The notes: generated by a model from the letters alone, not told the origin. Shown: positions 43,915-52,702, numbered from the stretch's first letter. The stretch: 64,000 nucleotides of DNA from Paraburkholderia tagetis (GCF_022213065.1 NZ_JAKLJA010000036.1:1-64000); one strand, 5' to 3'. Numbers and translations are program-made.

Positions 43915-45216
43915 GTGGATAGATCAGCCTACAGGTGGCGTATTTGTGCGCTGCTTTTTTTTGCCACGACAATCAACTACCTCGACCGACAGGTTCTCGG
44001 GCTGCTGAAGCCCGACCTCGGGGTCCGGTTCCATTGGACCGAAAGCGAATACAGCTACATGGTCGCCGTGTTCACCGCATGTTATGCATTCGGACTGATC
44101 CTCTCCGGGAAAATGGTCGACAGGTTTGGCGTCAAGCTCGGCTACGGCATCTGCGTGCTGGTCTGGAGTATTGCGGCATGCGGACATTCCCTCGTGCGCG
44201 ACACGCTGGGGTTTGTTCTCATGCGCGGGCTGCTTGGCGTTGCGGAGTCAGGTAATTTCCCGTCGGCGGTCAAGGCGGTCTCCGAGTGGTTTCCACGCAA
44301 GGAGCAGGCATTGGCCGTCGGTATTCTGACCTCAGGTACCAGTATCGGCGCGGTGGCAGCACCTGCGGTGGTGCCGTGGCTGGCCGCTTCTTATGGTTGG
44401 CAAGCGGCATTTCTTGTCACGGGTTTAGTCGGCGTCGTCTGGTTGGGGTTGTGGTACCTGATGTACTCCACGCCGCAGAAGCACAAGCGCGTTTCCGTCG
44501 CCGAACTGAAGTACATCGCGGAAGAACGTGTCGACAGCGAAGAGCGGGGTGCGTCCGTGGGCTGGCTTTCGTTACTGCGGGTCCGGTCCACCTATGCGTT
44601 TATCGTGGGCAAGCTGCTCACTGACCCCATCTGGTGGTTCATGCTGTTCTGGCTCCCTTCGTATTTCTCGTCACACTACCATCTCGATCTCAAGAATCTC
44701 GGGTTGCCGCTCGTGGTGGTCTATGTCGCGACGTCGATCGGGAGCATTGTGGGCGGATGGCTGTCGTCGTGGCTGATCGCCCGGGGTTGGGGCGTCAATC
44801 GAGCCCGTCAGACGGCGATGCTCGGACTGGCTTTCCTGGTCGTGCCGATCGCATTCTCGTCTTGGGTCGAGAATATGTGGTCGATGGTCGGCCTGCTGAG
44901 CCTTGCAGCTGCTGCGCATCAGGGATGGTCCGCGAATCTGTTTACGACGGCATCAGACATGTTTCCGAAACGGCTTGTCGGGTCGGTCGTCGGTATAGGT
45001 GGTATGGCCGGGGCTATCGGGGGGACGCTTTTTCCGCTGTTTGTCGGCGTCCTGCTTGACCACTTCAATGCGCTCGGAAACATCAATACGGGTTACAACA
45101 TCCTGTTCGCCGTGTGCGGCTCCGCATATCTCGTCTCATGGGCACTTATGCGTTTGATCCGGCCCGCCGACACGGATGCAAACCTGGGTACGTTGACGGT
45201 CAATTCTTCAATTTGA
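43915..45216 (+). CDS. MFS transporter of the anion:cation symporter (hexuronate) type
   Basis: The 433-residue, 12-span permease begins with the family motif FFATTINYLDRQVLGLLKPDL and has the RGLLGVAESGNFPSAVKAVSEWFPRKEQALAVG signature region shared by ExuT and GudP-like transporters. These import sugar acids with protons. I chose GTG at 43915, with AGAGG six bases upstream. A sugar-acid permease beside sugar importers fits a pathway that runs through an aldonate or similar acid. It lies 44 bases before the glycerate kinase start. Confidence 0.9.
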   Translation: MDRSAYRWRICALLFFATTINYLDRQVLGLLKPDLGVRFHWTESEYSYMVAVFTACYAFGLILSGKMVDRFGVKLGYGICVLVWSIAACGHSLVRDTLGFVLMRGLLGVAESGNFPSAVKAVSEWFPRKEQALAVGILTSGTSIGAVAAPAVVPWLAASYGWQAAFLVTGLVGVVWLGLWYLMYSTPQKHKRVSVAELKYIAEERVDSEERGASVGWLSLLRVRSTYAFIVGKLLTDPIWWFMLFWLPSYFSSHYHLDLKNLGLPLVVVYVATSIGSIVGGWLSSWLIARGWGVNRARQTAMLGLAFLVVPIAFSSWVENMWSMVGLLSLAAAAHQGWSANLFTTASDMFPKRLVGSVVGIGGMAGAIGGTLFPLFVGVLLDHFNALGNINTGYNILFAVCGSAYLVSWALMRLIRPADTDANLGTLTVNSSI

Positions 45217-45260
45217 AAGAGCAGAATGCTGCCGAAGTTAATCATAAAGGAACTGGTTCA

Positions 45261-46415
45261 GTGCTGGATATTTCATTGGCTCCGGTCATCGTCGTGGCTC
45301 CGGACTCATTCAAAGGATCGCTCGGCGCAAGCGAGGTCGCCCAGGCGATTGCCAGCGGCATTCGGAACGCCCTTCCGAATGCCGTCGTGAGGCTCTGTCC
45401 AATGGCCGACGGTGGCGAAGGGACGCTCGACGCGATGGTGAACGGAGGCGGTCACCGCATGGCAGTCGCTGTGCGTGGGGCTGACGGACGTGAAAGGGCC
45501 ATTGACGTCGGTATCACATCGGACGGCAGTGCAATCATCGAGACTGCTGCGATTGTCGGACTCACTGATAAAGCAGGCATTGCGATCGACGTTGATGAGC
45601 GGACGAGCTACGGCGTCGGTGAAGCGATTCGCGCGTGTCTTGATCTGGAGATTCGAAGAATTTTCGTTGCATTGGGCGGTACCAGTACCAATGATGGCGG
45701 TGCCGGCATGCTCGCTGCACTGGGGATGAGGCTGTTCGAGCAGCATGGAAACGAGATCGAACCGGTACTGAAGACGCTCTCGACAATCAAGCGGGCGGAT
45801 TTGTCCGGTCTTGACGAACGTCTTGGAAAGACGACGATCATCGGCATGTCTGATGTTGACAATCCCCTCGCCGGGGAATGTGGCGCGACCGCGGTATTCG
45901 GGCAGCAAAAAGGGGTCGCCGCTGACCGGATAAAGGACCATGATTTTGCGCTTGCGCACTTCGCCAATGTGGTGGAGTCGACTGTTGGCAGTTTCTGGCA
46001 GAACGCGCAGGGTGCAGGCGCTGCTGGTGGGCTCGGCTTTGCATTGATGGCGATTGGCGGTCGGCTTGAATCGGGGGCGGAACTCGTCGCGAAGGAAGTC
46101 GGACTGAATGAGGCCCTGGAGGGGGCCGATTGGCTGATCACGGGAGAAGGGCGCTCGGATTGCCAGACCCTGAGTGGGAAGGCGCCGTTCGTTGCGCGTC
46201 GTCTTGCGCGTACGTTGGCTGTGCCGGCCACGCTTCTTTCTGGTTCACTCGATACCAAGTCGCTACCCGCTTTGGGCGAGCATTTTGACGGGTGCTTTTC
46301 GCCGATCGATGGGCCAATGACACTCGAACGTGCGATCCAATGTGCGCCTTCGCTGTTGGAGCAAGCCGCAGAACAGCTTGTACGGTTGCGCTATACGCCG
46401 TGCCAGCGATCATAG
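45261..46415 (+). CDS. glxK: Glycerate kinase
   Basis: The 384-residue enzyme is a family 1 glycerate kinase (GarK/GlxK). It shows VVAPDSFKGSLGASEVAQAI at the start, PMADGGEGTLDAMV, GGTSTNDGGAGMLAALG, GMSDVDNPL and ITGEGRSDCQTLSGKAPF. It phosphorylates glycerate to 2-phosphoglycerate, which enters glycolysis. Its place as the last gene of the cluster implies a three-carbon glycerate product. The start is GTG at 45261, preceded by AAAGGA. Confidence 0.92.
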   Translation: MLDISLAPVIVVAPDSFKGSLGASEVAQAIASGIRNALPNAVVRLCPMADGGEGTLDAMVNGGGHRMAVAVRGADGRERAIDVGITSDGSAIIETAAIVGLTDKAGIAIDVDERTSYGVGEAIRACLDLEIRRIFVALGGTSTNDGGAGMLAALGMRLFEQHGNEIEPVLKTLSTIKRADLSGLDERLGKTTIIGMSDVDNPLAGECGATAVFGQQKGVAADRIKDHDFALAHFANVVESTVGSFWQNAQGAGAAGGLGFALMAIGGRLESGAELVAKEVGLNEALEGADWLITGEGRSDCQTLSGKAPFVARRLARTLAVPATLLSGSLDTKSLPALGEHFDGCFSPIDGPMTLERAIQCAPSLLEQAAEQLVRLRYTPCQRS

Positions 46416-46678
46416 CAATCGACATCGCGGGCGGCCGAATATGAACGACAAAGGGACATTGAGAACACCGCCTACCTGACACGGACTTTGTCGGTGACAC
46501 TTTCATTCCGCGTCGTCAGAGTCTCGCCTAACGGGGCCCACGGGAATCGCCTACGCCATCGTGCCGCGCGGTGACACAATCACTTCTGCGGCTGGCAATC
46601 GAACTGTGCTTACCTTGCGGGTCCTCGCCGCCATCCGCGCCAACGTCGCTCCCCGTCTACGCTAAAGGCGAAGCAGCC

Positions 46679-46942
46679 TCAAAGGCTTGATGGCTCCTCG
46701 CCAGGCGCTGGGCGGACAAGTGCCCCGGTTCCGCCGCGGCTACCGTCAATCACCCGCCCGTCGGACAGGCCGAACAGGAAGGTATGGCTCTCCTCATCGC
46801 GTCGCGCGTGGTAACGCGACGCTTCCCGCCAGGTGGTCACGAGCCCCCGGTATTCGAACACGCGCTCGCCACGGCAAAGCGGGCGAAGGGCGAACACGCC
46901 CTTGCCGTGGATGGGAGATCGCCGGACGGAAACGCGTTTCAT
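46679..46942 (-). pseudogene. SET-domain protein, C-terminally truncated
   Basis: The 87 residues begin MKRVSVRRSPIHGKGVFAL and continue EYRGLVTTWREAS and FLFGLSDGRVIDGSRGG, the first half of a bacterial SET lysine methyltransferase domain. The next motif should contain the NHSCxPN sequence, but the frame diverges (TGALVRPAPGEE) and stops. The catalytic core is therefore missing. The break lies between the catabolic cluster and the mobile region. Confidence 0.75.
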
Positions 46943-47060
46943 GCTGGGCAAATGGAAGGAGGGAGGCCCGGAGTATAGCCGCGGAAAAGGCCACCCACAT
47001 GTGACGGCCGCCCCGGTCGCGCGTCCGCTCATGCGCGGCCGCTTATGGACGACTTGTTCC

Positions 47061-48791
47061 TCACTTTGCCTTCGTGAAAGCCTCGGCAATCTGCCGGGCG
47101 CGCTTGACCTCGTCGCTGTGCAGGTAGATTGAAGTCGTGGATACGGACGCGTGCCGGAGGTTGTCGCGCACGGTGGTGAGCTCCGCGCCGCGGCCCAGCG
47201 CGTGCGTGGCGTGCGTGTGGCGCATCCAGTGCGGGCTCGCGCGTCGCAGCTTTTCTGCGAGGGGCGCGTGATCGGCCTCGATCGCGGCGGCGGCCAGTAC
47301 AAAGAACCGCCGCATCACCATCCACAGGCGCACGCTGCTGATCGCCGCGTCGTTGTCGGCGCGGGTGCCCACGTCAAGGCTGCCGATCACCGGCGTTTGC
47401 GGATTCCAGCGCACGGGCAGCACGGGCAGGGCGCGTTCGGCGAGATAGCGCGCGAGCGCGTCCCAGGCGAGCGGTGGCAGTGCAACGCGCGCCAGCTTCT
47501 TCCCCTTGCCGGTGACCCGCAGCCAGTGATCGCCACGCGGATCGGTTTCCACATGGCCGAGGGTCGCGCCGATGAGCTCGCTCGCGCGCAGGCCGGTCGC
47601 GTACCCGAAATCCAGCAGGAAGCGCAGCCGCTGCGCCGCGGGCGCCAACCAGCCGTACGACCACTCGAGCCCGTCGGCGATCGTGCGCACGAGGGCCCAT
47701 TCGCCCTCGCTGAACGCGTGCGAGGTATCGAGCACCCGGGTGCCGGTCGCGTCGCGCACCTTCACGCCCGCGAACGGATTGGCCAGCACGTAGCGCTGCT
47801 CGATGAGCCAGCGGAACAGGGCGCCGAGAATCGACAGGGCGTGTGCGACCGAGCGCGCCGAGAGGCTGCCGTTGAACGGCCGCCAGTCCGGCGAGGTGCG
47901 CGCCCGCACCGGACCCACCCAGCGGCCGCGCGGCGAAGGGTGGCGCAGGAAGGTGCGGTAGGCGATGGCATCTTCCGTCGTGAGCGACGAGAGCGCGCGG
48001 CCGCGTTCGACGATGGCCCACAGGATCAGCCGCTCGGCCTCCTTGCGGTAGGTGCGCTGCGTGGCGGGCGATTCATGCAGCGCGAGCCAGGTCTGCACGG
48101 CCTCGTAGTCGTTGGACGCGTCAAGTGTGCAGGTGGCAGGCGGCGCACGGAAGGTCCCATTGGAGCCGTCGATCTCGTGGGGCACCCGGATCGCTTCCCA
48201 CGGCACGCACATCATGTCCATCGGGCCGCGCTGGCCGGCGACCACCAGCGCGCGGGCTTTCTCTGTGAGCGCCGGCCACGCGGCGAAAAAGGCTTCGATC
48301 GCGCGCGCGCTCGCCATGCCCAGTCCCGGCACGGCCTTCCACCACTGGCGGCGGCGCGGGATGCGCACGGTGAGGTCGGCGAGCGTCGTGATGCCGTGCG
48401 CGTGCAGCACGCGCACCGCGCGCGGCGCGAACCACTGCGCAATGGCGTCGGCGATCTGCGGCTCGGGCGCTCGCGCGGTGCGCAGGGCGTCGATGGCCTG
48501 GGCGACGGCCTTCGCGTGCTGTTTCCGTTCCTCCGCGGGATGCTCGAACAGCGCCGCCAGATCGTCGCGGTGCGCCACACGCGCGAGTGCCTGCAGCCGG
48601 CGCCGCAGGGTGCCGAGCACGCCGCGCGCGGACTTCCCGTCGCCCAGCCGCGCGGGCAGGTAGCGCGCCACGGCCTGGCGCACGGACAGGCCGGAATACC
48701 AGGCGCGCAGCATGGCGAGTTCGTCGGCATCGGGAAAGCCGGCGGGTTCGGGGGAAGGCGGGGCGGGCAGCCGCTCTGGACGATTTTTCAT
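47061..48791 (-). CDS. Large tyrosine recombinase (phage integrase family)
   Basis: The 576-residue recombinase has an N-terminal helical domain of about 200 residues, of the DUF3701 type known from such integrases. A SAM-like core-binding domain follows, then the catalytic domain. Active-site residues are visible: Arg in GYATGLRASELIG, HWMRHTHAT with the H-x-x-R pair, RHASVSTTSIYL with the nucleophilic Tyr. It is intact and starts a run of plasmid or ICE genes. A 50-base fragment of a close relative lies at 15914-15966. It may drive integration of the accessory region or resolve replicon multimers. Confidence 0.92.
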   Translation of the reverse strand: MKNRPERLPAPPSPEPAGFPDADELAMLRAWYSGLSVRQAVARYLPARLGDGKSARGVLGTLRRRLQALARVAHRDDLAALFEHPAEERKQHAKAVAQAIDALRTARAPEPQIADAIAQWFAPRAVRVLHAHGITTLADLTVRIPRRRQWWKAVPGLGMASARAIEAFFAAWPALTEKARALVVAGQRGPMDMMCVPWEAIRVPHEIDGSNGTFRAPPATCTLDASNDYEAVQTWLALHESPATQRTYRKEAERLILWAIVERGRALSSLTTEDAIAYRTFLRHPSPRGRWVGPVRARTSPDWRPFNGSLSARSVAHALSILGALFRWLIEQRYVLANPFAGVKVRDATGTRVLDTSHAFSEGEWALVRTIADGLEWSYGWLAPAAQRLRFLLDFGYATGLRASELIGATLGHVETDPRGDHWLRVTGKGKKLARVALPPLAWDALARYLAERALPVLPVRWNPQTPVIGSLDVGTRADNDAAISSVRLWMVMRRFFVLAAAAIEADHAPLAEKLRRASPHWMRHTHATHALGRGAELTTVRDNLRHASVSTTSIYLHSDEVKRARQIAEAFTKAK

Positions 48792-48863
48792 GTGCCAAGT
48801 TTACTGCACAAATCGGTGCATTGTGATAAGAAGGATTATCATAATGGCTTGGTTGTATCGCAC

Positions 48864-48918
48864 ATTTTTGGGAAAACCCTGGGATCCGTTGGGCGCGGCG
48901 GTGGTGCCCTACGGTGCT
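48864..48918. repeat. Copy 1 of a 55-base repeat shared with the IS6-remnant flank
   Basis: This 55-base stretch matches 58142-58196 with eight differences. The other copy lies just upstream of a decayed IS6-family transposase, so both may be ends of the same type of element. No transposase lies beside this copy. Confidence 0.55.
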
Positions 48919-49053
48919 CTGGCGGCTTCTGCGATGGTCAGCGGGTAGCGATGACGCCGGCTGCGCAAGGGGTTTGCAGCGCAGCGGGATTTACGCCAGG
49001 ATGAGCAGGTCGCCCGGTCTTCCCAGCAGGTTAGAACAGCATTTCCACACGAT

Positions 49054-49398
49054 ATGGCCGTCCGCTTCGAACTCGTTGCCCTCGCGCTGCCCGTCGGCTG
49101 CGCCCCCGAATCGCTTCCGCCGCCGGTTGCGGCACTGGTCGCCGCGTGCTGGCCGGGTATGAGCCGCACCCAGCTGCTTGATCGTGCGCGGCGCCTGGCC
49201 CTGCGCATTTCGTTGCGCGCACGACCTGAATCCGGGCCAGACGGCCTGCAGCTGTATTCACTGGTGCTGGTGGCGGAGGACGTCCGGACCGAACTCGTGG
49301 CCCACGTGCGCCGCCTCGCGCGTCGTCGCACCGCTCACCGCGCGAGGGTCTCGCTGCCGCCCCCCCGAGATGTGCGGCAGCGGGGGTTGTTCTCGTAA
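49054..49398 (+). CDS. Small unknown protein of the mobile region
   Basis: A 114-residue protein with a hydrophobic first half (FELVALALPVGCAPE) and an Arg-rich C-terminus. No named domain. The start is ATG without a strong ribosome binding site. It lies between the 55-base repeat and an hns gene. High GC makes long chance frames common here, so it is uncertain. Confidence 0.4.
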   Translation: MAVRFELVALALPVGCAPESLPPPVAALVAACWPGMSRTQLLDRARRLALRISLRARPESGPDGLQLYSLVLVAEDVRTELVAHVRRLARRRTAHRARVSLPPPRDVRQRGLFS

Positions 49399-49537
49399 CG
49401 GGTGGACCAGCCGCAGGCGCGCCTGGATGCGCGTGCAGGGTCCGGACGCCTGCTTGCGGCTGGGGGCAACTGCGGGTCGCACTGACGCGAAGCGGGCTAT
49501 GATCGCCATCACCGAATCTACGTGGGGGAGACGAATC

Positions 49538-49837
49538 CTGGCGACATACCAGGAGCTGAAAGCACAAATGGCCGAGCTCGAGGCGCAGGCGGCGGCGGCC
49601 CGGGCGGCAGAGTTTCAGGAGGTCCTCGCGGACATCCGGGCCAAGGTGGCCGACTACGGGTTCACGGAGCAGGACATCTTCGGACGCGGCCGGGGCAGGC
49701 CGAGGAAGACGGCCGAAAGCGGTGTGCCGGCCAAGTATCGTGACCCCAAGACGGGGGCGACCTGGTCGGGCCGGGGCCGTGCGCCGAACTGGATCAAGGA
49801 TGCAAAGAACCGCGACAGGTTCCTGATCCGCAGCTAG
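49538..49837 (+). CDS. H-NS-family nucleoid protein
   Basis: The product is an H-NS histone-like silencer. The N-terminal coiled-coil region reads ATYQELKAQMAELEAQAAAARAAEFQEV, and the C-terminal DNA-binding motif is YRDPKTGATWSGRGRAPNWIKD, with the AT-hook-like RGRGRPRK before it. Family members usually begin MATYKELKAQ, which here corresponds to CTG GCG ACA at 49538, preceded by GGGGGAG at seven bases. A CTG start is rare; the in-frame ATG at 49499 would add 13 residues. Plasmid-borne H-NS proteins damp expression of foreign DNA. Confidence 0.88.
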   Translation: MATYQELKAQMAELEAQAAAARAAEFQEVLADIRAKVADYGFTEQDIFGRGRGRPRKTAESGVPAKYRDPKTGATWSGRGRAPNWIKDAKNRDRFLIRS

Positions 49838-50128
49838 GTTGGCGCGCCGGAAAACAAACGTCAGGGTTGATGTGCCTCCGCGGGCGGGCGTGGGGTATCG
49901 CATCGGTGACGGTTGGCGATCTTGTCGGCGTGCAGGGGGTGAGTGAATGCGCGCGATGACATCGGGTGAGGGCGCAACGTGAGCCGGCGAACGCGAAGCG
50001 TTGCGGGTCGCCGACGCATGCATGCAGGTATCGCGTGACGTGTGTGGCGTCAATTCTAACGCGCAGTGCATTACGTCCGGGAGCTCCGCGTAGAATGCGC
50101 GTACGTTGAGAGAATTACGGAGCACAGG

Positions 50129-50398
50129 TTGGTCAGGCCCAGGAAAGCAGAAAAACTGAAGGTTGTCGCAGTCCGCATCGATCCGGCCATCGAGCGCAGG
50201 CTCCGGCTGCTGGCTGAAACGAGCGGCCGCAATCCGTCATTCTTCCTGCAGCAACTGATCGAAGGCGGGATCAGCACGCTGGAGGAGGTCTGGCTGCCCC
50301 CAGGCCTGTTGGCGCAGGTCCGCGCCGGCGAGGTCCCCGAGCCCGCTGTGTCTCGCGTGGGCCCCGACCTGTTCGACGAACCCGCGTTCGAGCGCTGA
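50129..50398 (+). CDS. Ribbon-helix-helix-type small protein
   Basis: The 89-residue protein has KLKVVAVRIDPAIERRLRLLAETSGRNPSFFLQQLIEGGI, the beta strand plus two helices of an RHH (CopG/RelB-like) DNA-binding fold. The acidic C-terminus (GPDLFDEPAFER) could bind a toxin, but no toxin gene follows on this strand. The start TTG at 50129 has GGAG six bases upstream; earlier in-frame codons are possible. It may be an orphan antitoxin or a regulator. Confidence 0.65.
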   Translation: MVRPRKAEKLKVVAVRIDPAIERRLRLLAETSGRNPSFFLQQLIEGGISTLEEVWLPPGLLAQVRAGEVPEPAVSRVGPDLFDEPAFER

Positions 50399-50520
50399 AG
50401 GGATACGCGCCGAAAGCGTGGTGTTCGCGACTGTCGGAATATGCAGCACAAGCACACGGGTTGCGCCCCTGCGTCGTTAGCTGGACGCAGGGCACAATCA
50501 ATGCCAACCATATGCGCCGA

Positions 50521-50748
50521 CTAAACCGTGCCGACGCAGTGCTCTTCGATCCAACCCATCGCGCGCTCGCGAGCAAAAGTCAGAGCTTCGTTTTCGTCGA
50601 TGAAATTGTCATCGAAGCATAGATCGTAGACATCGTCTTCGAAGGAGCCGTCCGATGCTGGGATGAAGATTCTCGCGTTCGCCACAATCCTCCCTTCATC
50701 GATACTTGCGCTCGTGCTGATCAGGCAAGTCTGAAAAATGAATTGCAT
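50521..50748 (-). CDS. Small acidic protein of unknown function
   Basis: A 75-residue protein (MQFIFQTCLISTSASIDEG...) with alternating strands and an acidic C-terminal half. GGAGG lies six bases before the ATG at 50748, which supports the start over the longer open frame. No domain recognised. It stands alone on the minus strand. Confidence 0.6.
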   Translation of the reverse strand: MQFIFQTCLISTSASIDEGRIVANARIFIPASDGSFEDDVYDLCFDDNFIDENEALTFARERAMGWIEEHCVGTV

Positions 50749-50983
50749 GGCTGCCTCCGGGTTGCTGGTCGCGTGAGGAAAGACCTGTGCGCAAATGCTA
50801 TGCCACGTCGTGCGCGTACAGTGGCACGAGACGAATTGCGTGACCGGAAGACATCGACTGCCAGCCAACGGAAGCGCCTGCGAAAAATAGGTCGTGTTCC
50901 GGTTTAAGGGTTCAAATTTCCCGGTCGCTCGAAGGTTCAACTTCTTGACGAGGATCCACTCGACAGTCCATCTGTGCTCATAT

Positions 50984-51010
50984 AAACTAAGTCCATTGAA
51001 CTAAGTTTAA
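50984..51010. promoter_or_regulatory. Operator/promoter region of the toxin-antitoxin pair
   Basis: Direct repeats AACTAAGT at 50985-50992 and 50999-51006 lie just before the antitoxin gene, and AAACT and AGTTT at their outer ends form an inverted repeat. Antitoxins of this class usually bind such sites to repress their own operon. Confidence 0.5.
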
Positions 51011-51021
51011 TGGGGCGCGAT

Positions 51022-51273
51022 ATGCACACCTACAACATCCATGAGGCGAAGACCCAGCTTTCCAGGCTGGTCGACGAAGCCGTCAACGGCGGCGAACCGT
51101 TCATCATTGCGAAGGCCGGCAGGCCGCTCGTAAAGGTCGTGCCGCTCGATGCGCCGGCCGTCACGCAGCAGCGGCGCATCGGTTTCATGGCGGGCCAGAT
51201 TCAGGTTCCGGCCGACTTCGACACGATGGGTGCCGATGAGATCGCCGGGCTGTTCGAGGGCAAGGACGCATGA
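51022..51273 (+). CDS. Phd/YefM-family antitoxin
   Basis: The 83-residue protein begins MHTYNIHEAKTQLSRLVDEAVNGGEPFIIAKAGRPLVKVVP, the Phd/YefM DNA-binding and dimerisation domain. The C-terminal tail (GQIQVPADFDTMGADEIAGLF) is the usual toxin-binding region. The stop overlaps the toxin ATG by four bases. Repeats upstream suit autoregulation. It neutralises the PIN toxin that follows. Confidence 0.9.
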   Translation: MHTYNIHEAKTQLSRLVDEAVNGGEPFIIAKAGRPLVKVVPLDAPAVTQQRRIGFMAGQIQVPADFDTMGADEIAGLFEGKDA

Positions 51274-51656
51274 AGCTGCTGCTCGACACGCATCTGCTGC
51301 TGTGGGCTGCCGCGGGCGCCGCGGAGTTGTCGGCCGGGGCGCGGGCCCTGATCGGGGACCCGGACCATACGCCTCAGTTCAGCGTCGCCAGCCTGTGGGA
51401 AATCGCAATCAAGCGCGCCCTGAACCGAGCCGACTTCCAGGTCGAGCCGCGGGTGCTGCGCCGGAATCTGCTGGACAACGGTTATGAGGAATTGCCGGTG
51501 CTCAGCACGCACGTGATGGCCCTCGAAGGGCTGCCCCCGATCCACCGCGACCCGTTCGACCGGCTGCTGGTCGCCCAGGCGATCGCCGAAGGCGTCACGC
51601 TGCTCACCCATGACGAATCGGTCGCCCGTTACCCGGGCCCGGTCCGGCACGTCTGA
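51270..51656 (+). CDS. VapC-type PIN-domain toxin
   Basis: The 128-residue PIN ribonuclease has the conserved acidic residues Asp6 in LLLDTHLLLWA, Glu44 in SLWEIAIK, and Asp in HRDPFDRLLVAQA. Toxins of this type cleave tRNA or rRNA and stop growth. It is translationally coupled to the Phd-type antitoxin gene. The pairing of a Phd antitoxin with a PIN toxin is common. It appears intact and would stabilise the mobile region. Confidence 0.92.
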   Translation: MKLLLDTHLLLWAAAGAAELSAGARALIGDPDHTPQFSVASLWEIAIKRALNRADFQVEPRVLRRNLLDNGYEELPVLSTHVMALEGLPPIHRDPFDRLLVAQAIAEGVTLLTHDESVARYPGPVRHV

Positions 51657-51735
51657 ATGAGCGCAATCAGGCCGATCAGGGTATCGTCGTGCACGCGCGT
51701 GTGCGTCCGGTACGTTGGTGCTCGGCGCGTCCATT

Positions 51736-51999
51736 TCACAATAACTCAGCTAGCCGGGTTTGCGACACAGCTTTACAAGCACTCCAAAAACATTGCGCGT
51801 GCTGTGGGTATACTGATCCGCTCGAAATTCCGAAACGTACTCGGCTTCTGTTGATCACGCGCGAGAAAACGCCTGCGACGAGCCCCGCCCCGACAAACGT
51901 CATCCCGGTCCACCTGAGAGCCGGCGAAATGTCGAACACCCAAAGTCCGCCTATTGTCACGATCCCGGGCACGAGTACCACCGGAACTCGGGCGAGCAT
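51736..51999 (-). CDS. Small two-span membrane protein
   Basis: The 87-residue protein has two hydrophobic segments, VPVVLVPGIVTIGGLWVFDI (about 5-24) and TGMTFVGAGLVAGVFSRVI (about 32-50), then a polar tail. AAGGAGAT lies six bases before the ATG at 51999, one of the best ribosome binding sites in the window. No family recognised. It lies between the toxin gene and an HTH gene of opposite orientation to the toxin. Function unknown. Confidence 0.65.
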   Translation of the reverse strand: MLARVPVVLVPGIVTIGGLWVFDISPALRWTGMTFVGAGLVAGVFSRVINRSRVRFGISSGSVYPQHAQCFWSACKAVSQTRLAELL

Positions 52000-52043
52000 G
52001 CTTATCTCCTTGGTGAATGGGTATATGCGTGTGGCACAGGCTG

Positions 52044-52376
52044 TCAGTTCACCGGGGCATCGCTGTCGTCCGCGTTCTCTTGAGCTGGCCCTGTCGTGCG
52101 CATCTGCGAAGGATCAACTTCCCAGATCGGCCCGTATCCGGCGGCGTAACACAACAGCGCCCATGCGGAATAGGGGATGTCATTCTCCATGCTCGTCCAT
52201 CGCCGGATATGACGACCACTCTTGTCCTTCAGCCCCAGGTAAGCCGCGGCGGAGCGATCGGTCATTCCGGCTTGCCGCAGGATTTCCTGAATCTCGGCGC
52301 CCGTGGGTTGAGCCCAGTAAATCCCGGGTTGGAGGCATTCGCGTCGGATGTTGAGGTAGGAGGCTTTGGTTGTCAT
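52044..52376 (-). CDS. Putative HTH protein of the mobile backbone
   Basis: The 110-residue protein contains PTGAEIQEILRQAGMTDRSAAAYLGLKDKSGRHIRRWTSMENDIPYSAWALLCYAAG (residues about 24-80). This resembles an Xre-like helix-turn-helix with a recognition helix around GRHIRRW. It is probably a DNA-binding regulator. The acidic tail ends ENADDSDAPVN. Such proteins occur on Burkholderiales plasmids and islands. The strand and order match the DUF3717, DUF932 and ardB genes upstream of it. Confidence 0.7.
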   Translation of the reverse strand: MTTKASYLNIRRECLQPGIYWAQPTGAEIQEILRQAGMTDRSAAAYLGLKDKSGRHIRRWTSMENDIPYSAWALLCYAAGYGPIWEVDPSQMRTTGPAQENADDSDAPVN

Positions 52377-52702
52377 GTCGAGTCCAGGAAATCAGCCCCC
52401 ACGGCTCTGCCGCGGGGGATACACGCGCCCTGCGGGCGCTTGACGACCCCAGCCCGTGGTCCACCCAGGCCCGAGCCGGATCGTCACGCCGCGATTCGCG
52501 GCGCGCCGGCGCTCTCCCCACGCATCCTGCGTAGGTCCCCGTGCGCCTCGATCCGGGCGCGCGGCGCGCGCGACATGCCCCCGATTATCCGGCCTTCCGG
52601 CTTGCAGGGGGAGGGGCAGCGGACTGCGACGTGATGGTCCGAGGCGTGGCAGGGGGATAGACGGCGACCCGCGAAGGCCGCCACCGATGGGACGTCGTAC
52701 AG
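52377..52702. other. GC-rich gap without a supported gene
   Basis: The open frames here are Arg- and Pro-rich with no motif or ribosome binding site, as expected of chance frames at very high GC. I see no clear repeat or terminator. Confidence 0.4.

Noticed and set aside
46440..46506. GTGTCA repeats and a possible IS end after glycerate kinase
   Set aside because: Short motifs near 46480 look end-like, but no partner repeat or transposase lies nearby.
47151..49004. 617-codon plus-strand frame opposite the recombinase
   Set aside because: Shadow of the tyrosine recombinase gene; the minus strand has the full catalytic set.
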